DNA of 64,000 nt from Actimicrobium sp. CCC2.4 (lineage in GTDB: Bacteria; Pseudomonadota; Gammaproteobacteria; Burkholderiales; Burkholderiaceae_D): NCBI RefSeq assembly GCF_034347385.1, contig NZ_CP133777.1:3596001-3660000 (forward strand), read 5' to 3'. The notes below the pieces were generated by a model. It was not told the DNA's origin, ran no database searches, and saw only the letters and a list, made by a program, of their open reading frames with translations. Made by a program: the position numbers and the translations under genes. Position 1 is the stretch's first letter. Every line of letters begins with the position of its first letter. Shown piece by piece: positions 18,734-28,211 of this stretch.

Positions 18734-19777
18734 TTAATTGGATTCCTTGATCAGCCTGCCGCCGCCGTTCTGGATCGGACGGGCATTCATCGGATACAGC
18801 CGTGCAAAAATTGCCATCTGCTGCGCGGACATCTGGATGGGTTCCTTCATCACCAGCCACAACACACCTTCGCTACAAGGCGGCTCCGTGAGTGATCCCA
18901 TATACGTGTAGTACCCGCGTTGCACCGGCAACATCTGATTCATGTCGATGACCATCGTTGGCGACGTTGCCTCATTTTTTTCCAGCGGCAAGTTGTTCCA
19001 GATGATCTGAACCAAGGGGCTCGGCACGCCCTCGGTAATCATTGCCGCGACAATGGCGAGCCTGCCGTCGGCATCCTTGTGCACCAGATGCGCCACCATC
19101 GGGAAATTCCGGCCATTGATCCGCTCTTCCGACGGCCGGTGAAAATGGAATTGCACCAGCTCATACATCTTCCCTGCGACGGTGATCGTGTTGCCTGCGC
19201 CCATGTTGACTTGTATGGTGTGTCCATTATCGAGAACACTGAAACGGGCCGGCTTATAATCGACATTGATCGGCTCGAGGTCCACCCGGATACCATCCCG
19301 GATATCAATCGGCGACTGGCGCTTGCCGCTGTCGCATTGCGACCAGGCCGGATTGATGCGACCCCAGCGCAACGGACCGTTTTCACCCTCGTAATCCCAG
19401 TGCGATGCATGGGACAACTCAAGCGGCACCGCAGCGACGACTTTCGGCCGGGGCGGGATACGTGGTTTCTGCGCCGCCTGACGAGCAGCAATGTTTGCTT
19501 TTTCCAACCGGGCGAGACTGGCCTTCAGGCGCACGCCCAACTCCTCCTCCCGCTGTGCAGCCTCCCTGGCAAGTGCCCGCTCCGCGGCCGACATCGACGG
19601 CTCCTTGATCACCGACGGCGGCTTGATCGGCTGAGTCGCTTCCTTGATGGCAGCCGACACGCTACCGGGCTTGGCAGTCTGATCAGCGGCAGGTTTGGCA
19701 GGGGCCTCCGCCGGCTCGGCAGCATGCGCCAGTCCAACAAACAATAAGCTTCCAAATAATCGTGAAACAGCGCGCAT
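18734..19777 (-). CDS. Periplasmic alpha carbonic anhydrase with N-terminal Ala/Lys/Pro-rich extension
   Basis: A 347-residue protein starting MRAVSRLFGSLLFVGLAHAA, a signal peptide. Residues about 20-125 are an Ala/Pro/Lys/Glu-rich region with helical character (AAERALAREAAQREEEL). The catalytic domain follows: WDYEGENGPLRWGRINP, CDSGKRQSPIDI, VQFHFHRPSEE (two zinc His), MVAHLVH (third zinc His) and YMGSLTEPPCSEGVLW. It would hydrate CO2 in the periplasm. The long extension before the domain is unusual in size and may be a spacer or attachment region. The ATG at 19775-19777 gives the cleanest signal peptide. Confidence 0.92.
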   Translation of the reverse strand: MRAVSRLFGSLLFVGLAHAAEPAEAPAKPAADQTAKPGSVSAAIKEATQPIKPPSVIKEPSMSAAERALAREAAQREEELGVRLKASLARLEKANIAARQAAQKPRIPPRPKVVAAVPLELSHASHWDYEGENGPLRWGRINPAWSQCDSGKRQSPIDIRDGIRVDLEPINVDYKPARFSVLDNGHTIQVNMGAGNTITVAGKMYELVQFHFHRPSEERINGRNFPMVAHLVHKDADGRLAIVAAMITEGVPSPLVQIIWNNLPLEKNEATSPTMVIDMNQMLPVQRGYYTYMGSLTEPPCSEGVLWLVMKEPIQMSAQQMAIFARLYPMNARPIQNGGGRLIKESN

Positions 19778-19860
19778 AAGACACCTGCAAAATGGAGACG
19801 TATCTTTGTAACGACCAGCGAGCCAGTTACTTGAACGCAATATGCGCGATGGACACAATA

Positions 19861-19884
19861 AAAAAAGCACCCGAGGGTGCTTTT
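19861..19884 (-). terminator. Intrinsic terminator of the porin gene
   Basis: GCACCC (19867-19872), a GA loop and GGGTGC (19875-19880) form a stem flanked by A-rich and T-rich runs, so the minus-strand transcript ends in a run of T. It lies 45 bases after the porin stop codon. The flanking symmetry would also allow function on the other strand. Confidence 0.85.
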
Positions 19885-19929
19885 CTTGTCACGCGTTCAT
19901 GATCGACGCAGGCCTGAGCCCGCCATCAA

Positions 19930-20922
19930 TTAAAACTTGTGGCGGATACCGACGTTCAATGCTTTGTCGCCTGTGCCGCTCGACGTTGCGTCGCCAACGG
20001 TATAGTTCAGACCGTTGTCGTTCTTGATGCGTGCATATGCCGAGTAAAGATTGGTACGCTTCGACAATGCATAGGTGTAACCCACTGCGTACTGCTTGGC
20101 ATCCTGGTTCAAAGCCGACTTGTCATTACGGCGGACGTACGACGCCATCACAGCACTAGCGCCGAATGGGACCGTAACACCAACCAGGGCGCTGTCAGCA
20201 TTGACCAATGCATCGTCTTTGATTTTGCCGTAGCCAACTGCCAGCGTAGCAACATTGAAGTTGTACGAGAAAGTAGCTTGGGTGTATTTCGTGGTGTTGG
20301 TGTCTGTGGCATTGTTGGAGCGCTCATACACCAGCTTGCCCAGGATCGGACCGTTTGCGTAGCCAACGGAACCGCCGAGGGTGCGGCTTGCTGCAGTGTT
20401 ACCGGCAACTTCGCCAAGGCCGTAGATGGCTTCAGCAGTGATGCCACCCATTTCAGGAGCAACGAATTTGATCGAGTTGTTGACGCGGGTTGCGCCAGTA
20501 ATGAACAGATTGGTCGATGAACCAGCCAGGCCTGTACCGAAAGGATCGATTTCATCCAGCGCGGTGAACAACGGGTTGTATTGACGACCCATCGAGACAG
20601 TACCGAAACCGCCATTCAGACCAACCCATGATTGGCGACCAAACGCCAGACCACCTTGGCTGAAACCACCGGTATCAGCAGCGATACCTGTTTCCAGTTG
20701 GAACATGGCTTTCAAGCCGCTACCCAGATCTTCTGTACCCTTGAAACCAAGACGGCTGCCTGATTGAACGCCGTTTGCCAGTTTGGTGACGCTACCAGCT
20801 GCGCCGCCCATTTCACGGGTGATACCCATGTCGACGATACCGTAGGCGGTAACTGACGACTGAGCTGAAGCAATACCGGTGAACGCACCGAAGATCGCCA
20901 AGGCAAGTAATGATTTTTTCAT
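19930..20922 (-). CDS. Gram-negative porin (OmpC-like, betaproteobacterial type)
   Basis: A 330-residue outer-membrane protein with a signal peptide MKKSLLALAIFGAFTGIASA, then SSVTAYGIVDMGI, the standard first strand of Burkholderiales porins. GSRLGFKGTEDLGSGLKAMFQLETG and FGRQSWVGLNGGFGTVSMGRQ follow, and the C-terminus is VGIRHKF with the terminal Phe needed for BAM assembly. It is expected to be a trimeric 16-stranded general diffusion pore. The ribosome-binding sequence AGGA precedes the ATG. A 7-bp inverted repeat (AACGGTC/GACCGTT) lies in the leader. It ends at a strong terminator. Confidence 0.96.
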   Translation of the reverse strand: MKKSLLALAIFGAFTGIASAQSSVTAYGIVDMGITREMGGAAGSVTKLANGVQSGSRLGFKGTEDLGSGLKAMFQLETGIAADTGGFSQGGLAFGRQSWVGLNGGFGTVSMGRQYNPLFTALDEIDPFGTGLAGSSTNLFITGATRVNNSIKFVAPEMGGITAEAIYGLGEVAGNTAASRTLGGSVGYANGPILGKLVYERSNNATDTNTTKYTQATFSYNFNVATLAVGYGKIKDDALVNADSALVGVTVPFGASAVMASYVRRNDKSALNQDAKQYAVGYTYALSKRTNLYSAYARIKNDNGLNYTVGDATSSGTGDKALNVGIRHKF

Positions 20923-20968
20923 GAGTTTTTCCTGTGGTTAATTAAGAACATTCGCTTGGGATTTTGGG

Positions 20969-20987
20969 AACGGTCTTAATGACCGTT
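20969..20987. repeat. Inverted repeat in the porin leader
   Basis: AACGGTC (20969-20975) and GACCGTT (20981-20987) are perfect 7-bp arms with a 5-base spacer, about 47 bases upstream of the porin ATG. It could be an operator or an mRNA hairpin; no regulator site consensus is recognised. Confidence 0.4.
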
Positions 20988-21740
20988 AACCTAATCCGGG
21001 CGAAATTATTTACTGCTTATTAATAAATTTCTGATGCAATTCTTGCTGCGCTTCCGTTAAAACCGACCAACGAAAATTCAATGTCTGAATTCTACATATT
21101 CCATTTGAGAATGGCTGTATTGAAAGCGCCGGAAATGCGCCCCACCGATCACGGAGCAGAATGAACATCTGAATAAAAATTGGAATAACCAAATTTAACC
21201 AGCGAACCTTCGGCCACCTCATCAAGCGCATGAATCCACTAGCGAATGGATTCGGCCACCACTGCCCAAGAAAAAGTCGGCTTCAACAAACCGGAAACAG
21301 CGATGAATTCCCGATCTCCATAGGGAAACTCAGACAGGCCGATGATTTTATTAAATGAAATAGCGGTGGCCGGATGGCAGCAAGCTCCGCTATCGGATAT
21401 CACCGGAATGGTAAAAATTAACAAACTTCAAAAAATCTCCAAATAACGTCTATTGCGACAAGATGTGTATCTCCGACACAACACATTCCTTCCCCGCTGC
21501 TAGCCGACCTCACAAAAATGAGACATTTTCAATGCCCCAAACGACCCGATTTAGAAAAAGTGAACAAGCTGAATTACTGCATTCGTGATATTCGGCCGGT
21601 GCGGATGCGGGTTGGTTGCGCACGCGATCGTCATCCTCCACGCAAACTGCCTGACCGGGCGCAACACAAGGCAATGCGGAACCACCTGCCGGCTACGGTA
21701 AAATGTGCGATCTTCACCACTCCGATACCGACCGCCTTCC
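20988..21740. other. Long gap, AT-rich in its left part, with no recognisable gene
   Basis: About 750 bp between the porin and glnS. The part from about 20990 to 21480 is clearly more AT-rich than its surroundings. On the minus strand it holds two short open frames, 21010-21231 (73 codons) and 21239-21424 (61 codons), in different frames; neither resembles a known family and neither has a good ribosome-binding site. They may be remnants of a decayed gene. The right end (about 21500-21740) returns to the usual composition and should contain the glnS promoter; a TAAAAT at 21699-21704 is a possible -10. Confidence 0.5.
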
Positions 21741-23489
21741 ATGAGCAAAGATCACAACAGTCCAGTCGCGGCAGATTCGGCACCCCCTTCCAATTTTCTG
21801 CGCAGCATCATCGATGTCGATCTGGCGGCGCACACGTACGCCGGCCGTACCGATGCCGCAGGCCTGCCACTACCACAGGTAATTACCCGCTTTCCACCAG
21901 AACCAAACGGCTATCTGCATATCGGCCACGCCAAATCGATCTGCCTGAACTTCGGCCTGGCGCGTGACTACCAGGGACGCGCCCATCTGCGTTTCGACGA
22001 CACCAATCCTGCCCGCGAAGATCAGGAGTATGTCGATACCATCCTCGATTCAGTCAAATGGCTGGGGTTCGACTGGACCAGCAACGGTCAGGAGCACCTG
22101 TATCACGCCAGCGATTATTTCGACCGGCTCTACGAAATGGCTGAATATCTGATTACTGCAGGACATGCCTACATCGATAGCCAGCCCGCCGAAGAAATGG
22201 CCGCCAACCGCGGCAGCTTCAGTGAGCCCGGCAAGGACTCGCCATTCCGTACACGCGCCGCGGCAGAATCGCTGGAGCTGTTCCGCCGCATGAAAGCCGG
22301 TGAGTTTGCTGATGGCCTGCACATCCTGCGGGCCCGTATCGACATGGCGTCACCCAACATGAATCTGCGTGATCCGGCGATGTACCGTATCCGCCATGCG
22401 CACCATCACCGGACCGGCGATGCGTGGTGCATTTATCCGATGTATGACTACACGCATCCGATCTCGGACGCGCTGGAAAACATCACGCATTCGATTTGCA
22501 CGCTCGAATTCCAGGACCACCGGCCTTTCTACGACTGGATACTCGAGCGCCTGGCCGAAGGCGGATACTTCAAAAAGCCACTCCCGCGCCAGTATGAATT
22601 CGCGCGCCTGAACCTGACCTACGTCATCACTAGCAAACGCAAACTGCGCGAACTGGTCGAGCAACACATCGTCGATGGCTGGGACGATCCGCGCATGCCG
22701 ACCATCGTCGGATTACGTCGACGCGGATTCACGCCCGAATCGCTGCAACTCTTCTGCGAGCGCTCCGGCGTCACCAAGTCCGATAGCTGGATCGATATCG
22801 GCACGCTCGACGGCTGCCTGCGCGAGGACCTTGACCCGAAAGCGCCGCGTGCCACAGCCGTATTGCGGCCACTGAAACTGGTCATCGACAACTTCCCGGC
22901 CGGCGAAGTCATCGCCTGCCAGGCTCCAGTGCATCCGCACTTGCCGGAACGCGGCAACCGCGACTTTCCGATTTCCGACACCTTGTGGATCGAGCAGGAA
23001 GACTTCATGGAAGTCCCGACCAAAGGCTATTTCCGGCTGTTCCCGGGTAACAAAGTGCGCTTGCGCTACGGCTTCGTGGTCGAGTGCACCGGCTGCGACA
23101 AAGATGCCGACGGGAATGTCATCACCGTGCATTGCAACTACTTTGCCGACAGCAAATCCGGCACCGAAGGCTCGGCCAATTACAAGGTCAAGGGAAACAT
23201 CCATTGGGTTAGTGCTGCCCATGCACTACAAGCCGAAGTACGCCTGTACGATCGCCTGTTCACTGATGCGCAACCGGATGCCGGTGGCAAGGATTTCAAA
23301 CTCGCACTTAATCCGAATGCCAAGGAAGTCGTTGCCGCATGGGTCGAGCCTGGCCTCGCCGCTGCGCAAGCCGATGACAAGTACCAGTTCGAGCGGCACG
23401 GTTATTTCGTCGCCGACCGGCACGATTCGCAACCCGGGCACCTGGTATTCAACCGCATCACCACACTGAAAGATAGCTGGGGCAAGTAA
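21741..23489 (+). CDS. glnS: Glutaminyl-tRNA synthetase
   Basis: A 582-residue class I synthetase that charges tRNA-Gln. It shows RFPPEPNGYLHIGHAKSICLNFGLA with the HIGH motif (about residues 52-76), RFDDTNPAREDQEYVD, the active-site block CIYPMYDYTHPISDALE, and VITSKRKL as the KMSKS-equivalent. The C-terminal anticodon-binding barrels follow. The ATG at 21741 was preferred over an earlier in-frame ATG because the family N-terminus fits. A LysE-type exporter gene follows after 13 bp and may be co-transcribed. Confidence 0.98.
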   Translation: MSKDHNSPVAADSAPPSNFLRSIIDVDLAAHTYAGRTDAAGLPLPQVITRFPPEPNGYLHIGHAKSICLNFGLARDYQGRAHLRFDDTNPAREDQEYVDTILDSVKWLGFDWTSNGQEHLYHASDYFDRLYEMAEYLITAGHAYIDSQPAEEMAANRGSFSEPGKDSPFRTRAAAESLELFRRMKAGEFADGLHILRARIDMASPNMNLRDPAMYRIRHAHHHRTGDAWCIYPMYDYTHPISDALENITHSICTLEFQDHRPFYDWILERLAEGGYFKKPLPRQYEFARLNLTYVITSKRKLRELVEQHIVDGWDDPRMPTIVGLRRRGFTPESLQLFCERSGVTKSDSWIDIGTLDGCLREDLDPKAPRATAVLRPLKLVIDNFPAGEVIACQAPVHPHLPERGNRDFPISDTLWIEQEDFMEVPTKGYFRLFPGNKVRLRYGFVVECTGCDKDADGNVITVHCNYFADSKSGTEGSANYKVKGNIHWVSAAHALQAEVRLYDRLFTDAQPDAGGKDFKLALNPNAKEVVAAWVEPGLAAAQADDKYQFERHGYFVADRHDSQPGHLVFNRITTLKDSWGK

Positions 23490-23502
23490 GCCGGCAACCC
23501 TC

Positions 23503-24144
23503 ATGACACTCGCCACCTGGATCACCTTTGTCATCGCTGCCTGCATCATCGCCATTTCGCCAGGATCCGGGGCCGTGCTGTCGATGTCACATGGCTTGTC
23601 ATACGGCGTAAAGCCCGCCAGCGTTACCATCCTGGGCTTGCAAGCCGGCTTGCTAATGATCCTGGTGATCGCCGGCGCGGGCGTCGGATCGCTGCTGCTG
23701 GCGTCCGAAGTCGCCTTCAATGCGGTCAAGATCATCGGCGCGCTCTATCTGATTTACCTCGGCATCAGCCAGTGGCGCGCCAGCGTCGATGTGGATGACA
23801 CCAGCCCGCACCTGTCAGCGGCCGCGGATATTCCAGGCTGGAAAAAACGCTTGATGACCGGTTTTCTGACCAATGCCACCAATCCGAAGGGCATCATTTT
23901 CATGGTCGCGGTGCTACCGCAATTCATTACTAGCGGGGCGGCGCTGCTGCCGCAATTGCTCATCCTCGGCATCACGATGTGTGCGATTGACCTGATGGTG
24001 ATGCATAGCTATGCGTTTGCCGCATCGTCGATGCAACGTTATTTTCGGGACGCGCGGGCCATGAAAAAACAAAACCGCTTTTTCGGCGGTGTGCTGATGG
24101 CAGTCGGTGCTGCCCTGTTTTTCGTCAAGCGCAATCCCGGTTGA
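23503..24144 (+). CDS. LysE/RhtB family amino-acid exporter
   Basis: A 213-residue inner-membrane protein with the family's six hydrophobic segments. The N-terminus contains AISPGSGAVLSMSHGLSYGVKPA, the conserved SPGP-like turn and glycine-rich helix of LysE/RhtB exporters, and IIGALYLIYLGISQWR (about residues 74-89) matches the second conserved block. Members export homoserine, threonine, lysine or similar. It follows glnS by 13 bp; substrate is not evident. It converges with the acyltransferase gene, with a 9-bp gap. Confidence 0.92.
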   Translation: MTLATWITFVIAACIIAISPGSGAVLSMSHGLSYGVKPASVTILGLQAGLLMILVIAGAGVGSLLLASEVAFNAVKIIGALYLIYLGISQWRASVDVDDTSPHLSAAADIPGWKKRLMTGFLTNATNPKGIIFMVAVLPQFITSGAALLPQLLILGITMCAIDLMVMHSYAFAASSMQRYFRDARAMKKQNRFFGGVLMAVGAALFFVKRNPG

Positions 24145-24153
24145 CGGTCGTCT

Positions 24154-24756
24154 TCAGTCTTTTGGAACGACCGGACCGGCATCGAATTGCCGGGGATTCT
24201 TGCCGGTGATACCGGCATAGAACTGGCGAATGACCACCATGTCGGCCTCGATATCTCCGCTCGGCTCGAACATCCGTCCTATGCCACCCACCTTGCGCCC
24301 GAAGTCGAGAAACGCCAGCGCGATCGGCACTTGCGCTCCCAGTGCAATGTAATAAAAGCCGGTCTTCCAGTGCGTGACTTTATTGCGGGTTCCCTCCGGC
24401 GGCACAATCACGGCCAGTTGCTCGCTGCGGGAAAACGCCTCGATGGTCTCCTGCACCAGATTGCCAGCCTTGCTGCGATCGACCGCAATGCCTCCCAGCC
24501 AGCGCATCACCGGTCCGAGCGGCCCGGTAAACAAGCTCGCTTTTCCCATCCAGTAAATCCGCAAACGCAGCACCGCGCACACCATCAGCGTCACCGGAAA
24601 ATCCCAATTACTGGTGTGTGGTGCGGCAATCAGCACGAATTTCGATGCTGCCGGAGCCGTACCTTCTACCTTCCAGCCCATCAGCCTGAGGCAAACAACC
24701 GAGATCCAGCGCAGCAAAATGTGAATGACGGGCGTCTCGAAAATCGTGGTGTGCAT
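24154..24756 (-). CDS. Lysophospholipid acyltransferase family protein (PlsC-like)
   Basis: A 200-residue protein starting MHTTIFETPVIHILLRWISV. The catalytic box reads APHTSNWDFP, a variant of HX4D (H-T-S-N-W-D), and VPPEGTRNKV matches the EGTR substrate-binding motif. GGIAVDRSKAG lies between them. It is expected to transfer an acyl chain to a lysophospholipid or related acceptor at the membrane. I chose the ATG at 24754-24756 because the upstream extension is AT-rich and not conserved in character. No operon partner on this strand. Confidence 0.85.
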   Translation of the reverse strand: MHTTIFETPVIHILLRWISVVCLRLMGWKVEGTAPAASKFVLIAAPHTSNWDFPVTLMVCAVLRLRIYWMGKASLFTGPLGPVMRWLGGIAVDRSKAGNLVQETIEAFSRSEQLAVIVPPEGTRNKVTHWKTGFYYIALGAQVPIALAFLDFGRKVGGIGRMFEPSGDIEADMVVIRQFYAGITGKNPRQFDAGPVVPKD

Positions 24757-24903
24757 GGCGAACCGGTAGAAAGAATGGTTGTGAAATAGAAGTCTCGGCG
24801 ACTTTCTGACGAGCAAGAGTGTATGTGAGTAAATACCATTAGACAACATTCGTCTGCGAGCAACATGGCGATTTACCAATTCACGACAGTGCAACAGAAT
24901 AAA

Positions 24904-24931
24904 TTAACTGTTAGTTACATGGTGTTATGAT
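24904..24931 (+). promoter_or_regulatory. Candidate promoter of the diguanylate cyclase gene
   Basis: TTAACT (24904-24909) and TATGAT (24926-24931) are 16 bases apart, within an AT-rich stretch about 90 bases before the ATG of the GGDEF gene. The -10 differs from consensus at one base and the -35 at two. Confidence 0.5.
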
Positions 24932-25018
24932 TTTCATCAACCTTTGGTGTCGCGGCAATGCGGTGCTATGCGACTTCCAGCAATCTCTCGCGCATGACTT
25001 TACGGAGACATCAAGCCC

Positions 25019-26929
25019 ATGACACAGCAAAAAGTCCCCCCCGCATGGACGAAACCACCCTCCCGCGTTGCGTTCATCAAAGGCAATCTGACAGCGATAC
25101 TGGTCTGGCCTGTCGGTTGTCTGACATTAGCGATAGCGATCTGGGTCATCACCCTGTCGATCATTCAATCCGATCATGAATTTATAGAACGTAATGCCCG
25201 CAAAAATGCGTCGTACATCGCCACATCCTTTGCACAGCAATTGACACGCTTGCTCGATCAGGCGGATCAGACCGCCATCCATTTGCGTCTGGACTGGCGG
25301 CAAAGTAATGGCCGCCTGAAACTCGACACACTGCAAGGACAGGGCCTGTTCCCGCACAACGGCTTGCTCTCTGCAACGATCCTCAATCGTCAGGGTGACG
25401 TCGTCACCAGCACCCGCAACATAAAAACAGGCGTGAACGTGGCGCAGATGGCGTACTTTCTGACCCAGCGTAATGCTACCGAAGACCAGCTTCACATCGG
25501 CCCGCTGATGTCCGGAGGCTTGTTCGACAAACCGACGATACAACTGTCACGCCGCTTGCAAGATGCCAGCGGCGCGTTCGATGGCGTCATCGTGATCTCG
25601 GCCGAATCGGCTTACTTCACCGCGTTCTTTGATAGCGCCAGCCTGGGACAGGCTGATTTGCTGGCAGTGATGGACAAAGAAGGCGGGATGCGCGGTTCAC
25701 GCATCGGCAATACGTTGTATCCGGCCGATAGCCCGGCAATCCGCAAGATGCCGATGCTGGTACCGGCACAGCGCGGCGTCATCGTCGCCTCCGACAACAC
25801 CATCTTTGCCGATGGCGAGGGCCGCTATCTGGCATGGCAAGCACTGTCCGCCTACCCTTTTGTCACCTTGATCGGCCTGTCGGAACAGCAATTGCTGGCA
25901 CCCTATGTCGATACCTGGGACACCTATCGACAAGGGGCGATGATTGCGTCGATTTTCCTGCTGGTATTATCCCTGATTGGCATCGTCATGTCAGTGCGCA
26001 TGGCACAGCGACATTATCAATCAGAGGAAATCAAACGCACGTACCGGATCGCGACCGAGGGTGGCAACGAGGGTTTCTACATGCTGCGCGGGCTGTTCGA
26101 TTCCGAACAGCATCTGACTGACTTCCTGATTGAAGATTGCAACGAGCGCGGTGCGTTGTTAATCGGCAAGACACGCGAACAACTCATCGGCTCCCGTTTT
26201 ACCGAGCATAACGAGGGCATCCACCAGAAAATCATGCTCGGCGTATTTCGCAAGGCCATGCAGAGCGGCTTTTACGAGGATGAATTCGAAGTGATCGACG
26301 ATAGTCCGCTGCATGGCACCTGGTTACATCGTCGCCTCGTCAGGGCCGACACAGGACTGGCGATGACACTGCGCGACATTTCTGCGCTCAAGAATCACAA
26401 CACGGAGCTAACCCGTGTCGCCAACGAAGATGCACTCACCTCGCTGCCAAGTCGTCACTGGCTGACCAGTTTCCTGCCCGCGGCCATCGAGCGCAATGCC
26501 AACGCCGGCACCATGCTGGCCCTGCTGTTCGTCGACCTCGACGGCTTCAAGAGCGTCAATGACACGCTCGGACATGCCGCCGGCGACGAATTGCTGCAGC
26601 AAGCGGCCAAGCGCCTGCAATCGGTACTGCGTCCGGGCGACCATGTAGTCCGGCTGGGCGGCGACGAATTCACCGCCATTCTCGAACCCATCATGTCCGA
26701 AAACGACGCCACCCGCGTCGCCGTGCGTATCGTCGAAGCCTTCAACCGGCCGTTCGAATTAAGCCAGGGAATCAAGTCGGTTGGCACCTCAGTGGGCATC
26801 AGTTTGTTTCCGCGTGATGGCCAGGAATCAGATGCCCTGCTCAGGAACGCCGATATCGCCATGTATCGCGCCAAGTCGGAAGGCAAAAACCAATACCGGA
26901 TGTATGAAAAAGAAGCGGCTAGCGCCTGA
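25019..26929 (+). CDS. Membrane-bound diguanylate cyclase (Cache-like sensor, PAS-like, GGDEF)
   Basis: A 636-residue protein with an N-terminal membrane segment (about 27-50), a periplasmic Cache-like sensor (about 55-295), a second membrane segment (about 300-325), a PAS-like region (about 340-455) and a GGDEF domain (about 460-630). The active site reads RLGGDEFTAIL and the metal/substrate region DLDGFKSVNDTLGH. RPGD lies five residues before GGDEF, the canonical product-inhibition I-site. There is no EAL domain, so it should make c-di-GMP from two GTP. GGAG precedes the ATG. It could supply LapD in this window, by inference. Confidence 0.93.
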   Translation: MTQQKVPPAWTKPPSRVAFIKGNLTAILVWPVGCLTLAIAIWVITLSIIQSDHEFIERNARKNASYIATSFAQQLTRLLDQADQTAIHLRLDWRQSNGRLKLDTLQGQGLFPHNGLLSATILNRQGDVVTSTRNIKTGVNVAQMAYFLTQRNATEDQLHIGPLMSGGLFDKPTIQLSRRLQDASGAFDGVIVISAESAYFTAFFDSASLGQADLLAVMDKEGGMRGSRIGNTLYPADSPAIRKMPMLVPAQRGVIVASDNTIFADGEGRYLAWQALSAYPFVTLIGLSEQQLLAPYVDTWDTYRQGAMIASIFLLVLSLIGIVMSVRMAQRHYQSEEIKRTYRIATEGGNEGFYMLRGLFDSEQHLTDFLIEDCNERGALLIGKTREQLIGSRFTEHNEGIHQKIMLGVFRKAMQSGFYEDEFEVIDDSPLHGTWLHRRLVRADTGLAMTLRDISALKNHNTELTRVANEDALTSLPSRHWLTSFLPAAIERNANAGTMLALLFVDLDGFKSVNDTLGHAAGDELLQQAAKRLQSVLRPGDHVVRLGGDEFTAILEPIMSENDATRVAVRIVEAFNRPFELSQGIKSVGTSVGISLFPRDGQESDALLRNADIAMYRAKSEGKNQYRMYEKEAASA

Positions 26930-28211
26930 CGAAATGCGAGCGGGTCGAGGCCGACAATTGCGTCTCGTACCAGTGCACCAGATGATCGAAGCGTTCCAGC
27001 TGATTTGCCGGCAGCGATGCTTGCACACTGCGCAACAAGGCCGGATCGAATGGCCGGCCCAGCCGGCGTAACTCATAGTGCAGATGCGGCCCGGTCGCCA
27101 GTCCCGTCATCCCGACCGTCCCCAGCAAGTCGCCCTGGCGCACCGCCATGCCTACTTTCAAGCCTTTGCTGAAGCCTTGCAGATGGCCGTAATACGTCGA
27201 CAAGTCATCGGCATGCCGGATCAGCACCAGATTGCCGTAGCCGCCCCGCACACCGGCAAACTCGACCACGCCATCGGCCGTGATCCGCACCGGCGTGCCG
27301 GCCGGCGCGGCAAAATCAATGCCGGTATGGGCGCGCCAGGCTTGCAGGATCGGATGGAATCGTGCCACCGAATAGCCCGAAGTCATCCGTGAAAACACGA
27401 TGGGCGATTGCAGGAAAGTCTGTTGTACCGGATGGCCATCGGCACTGAAATACGGCCGTTCGCCGGTGCCCGCGCCATCAAACAGATACGCCGTATGCGT
27501 GCGCTGCGGCGTTACCAGCCGGGCTGCCAGAATGCGACCCGGTCGGCCGATCTGCCCCTCATTGAATTGCATTTCGAACAGCACCGTGCCCTTGAATCCT
27601 TGCGTCAGGTCCCGGTGAAAATCGAGCTCGCCCGAGAACAGCGCCACCAGCTGATCAACGATTTCTTCCGGCAAACCGATCGTATCGGCCGCCATATACA
27701 GTGCGCCGCCGGACAGCGCCGGTGGTTCGTCACCAGCCTTCGTCGCTTCGCGGATACGCAGCTCGCCACCGATCATCGTCGCCATCCGCATCTGGCGCGC
27801 CGACACCGAATAGAACACCGCCAGCGGCGTATGGAGTTCGCTCCATTCGACCCATACCTTGCTGCCGCGTACCGGACGCTGCGGCCAGTCGCGCGTAGCC
27901 GCCTGCATCAGGCGTGACGTCCAGGCATCAGCCGGTGCATGAAGACGCGCCAGGATGGTTTGCCAGGTGTCGTTCTGCGCCACCAGCATCGGTCCGCTCC
28001 AGGTCGATGCGCGGCCATCGGCTTTCGGTATACCGTCGTAGACGAAGTCCTGCGGTGCCGCTGCCGTCGGGCTGCCGGCACGACCGCCGGCCAGGCCGAA
28101 CGACACCACTTCAAGCACAGGCTCGGGCGCCGCGCGCACCGCACCGGCGAAGCAGCAAAATAAAAACAAGACAAACGCCAGTTTGATGGACTGTAATTCG
28201 ATTGGTCGCAC
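26919..28211 (-). CDS. Secreted M23 family metallopeptidase (murein endopeptidase-like)
   Basis: A protein of about 430 residues with a hydrophobic secretion signal (LAFVLFLFCCFAGAVRAAPEP). The N-terminal half resembles the LysM/OapA-like region of MepM-type enzymes. The C-terminal LytM domain has HTGIDFAAPAGTPV (zinc His and Asp) and GPHLHYELRRLGRP (catalytic and zinc His). It would cleave peptidoglycan cross-links in the periplasm. The start is uncertain: I prefer GTG at 28209-28211; the frame stays open to TTG at 28283. The 3' end overlaps the convergent diguanylate cyclase gene by 11 bp. It is divergent from lapB. Confidence 0.88.
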   Translation of the reverse strand: MRPIELQSIKLAFVLFLFCCFAGAVRAAPEPVLEVVSFGLAGGRAGSPTAAAPQDFVYDGIPKADGRASTWSGPMLVAQNDTWQTILARLHAPADAWTSRLMQAATRDWPQRPVRGSKVWVEWSELHTPLAVFYSVSARQMRMATMIGGELRIREATKAGDEPPALSGGALYMAADTIGLPEEIVDQLVALFSGELDFHRDLTQGFKGTVLFEMQFNEGQIGRPGRILAARLVTPQRTHTAYLFDGAGTGERPYFSADGHPVQQTFLQSPIVFSRMTSGYSVARFHPILQAWRAHTGIDFAAPAGTPVRITADGVVEFAGVRGGYGNLVLIRHADDLSTYYGHLQGFSKGLKVGMAVRQGDLLGTVGMTGLATGPHLHYELRRLGRPFDPALLRSVQASLPANQLERFDHLVHWYETQLSASTRSHFVRR

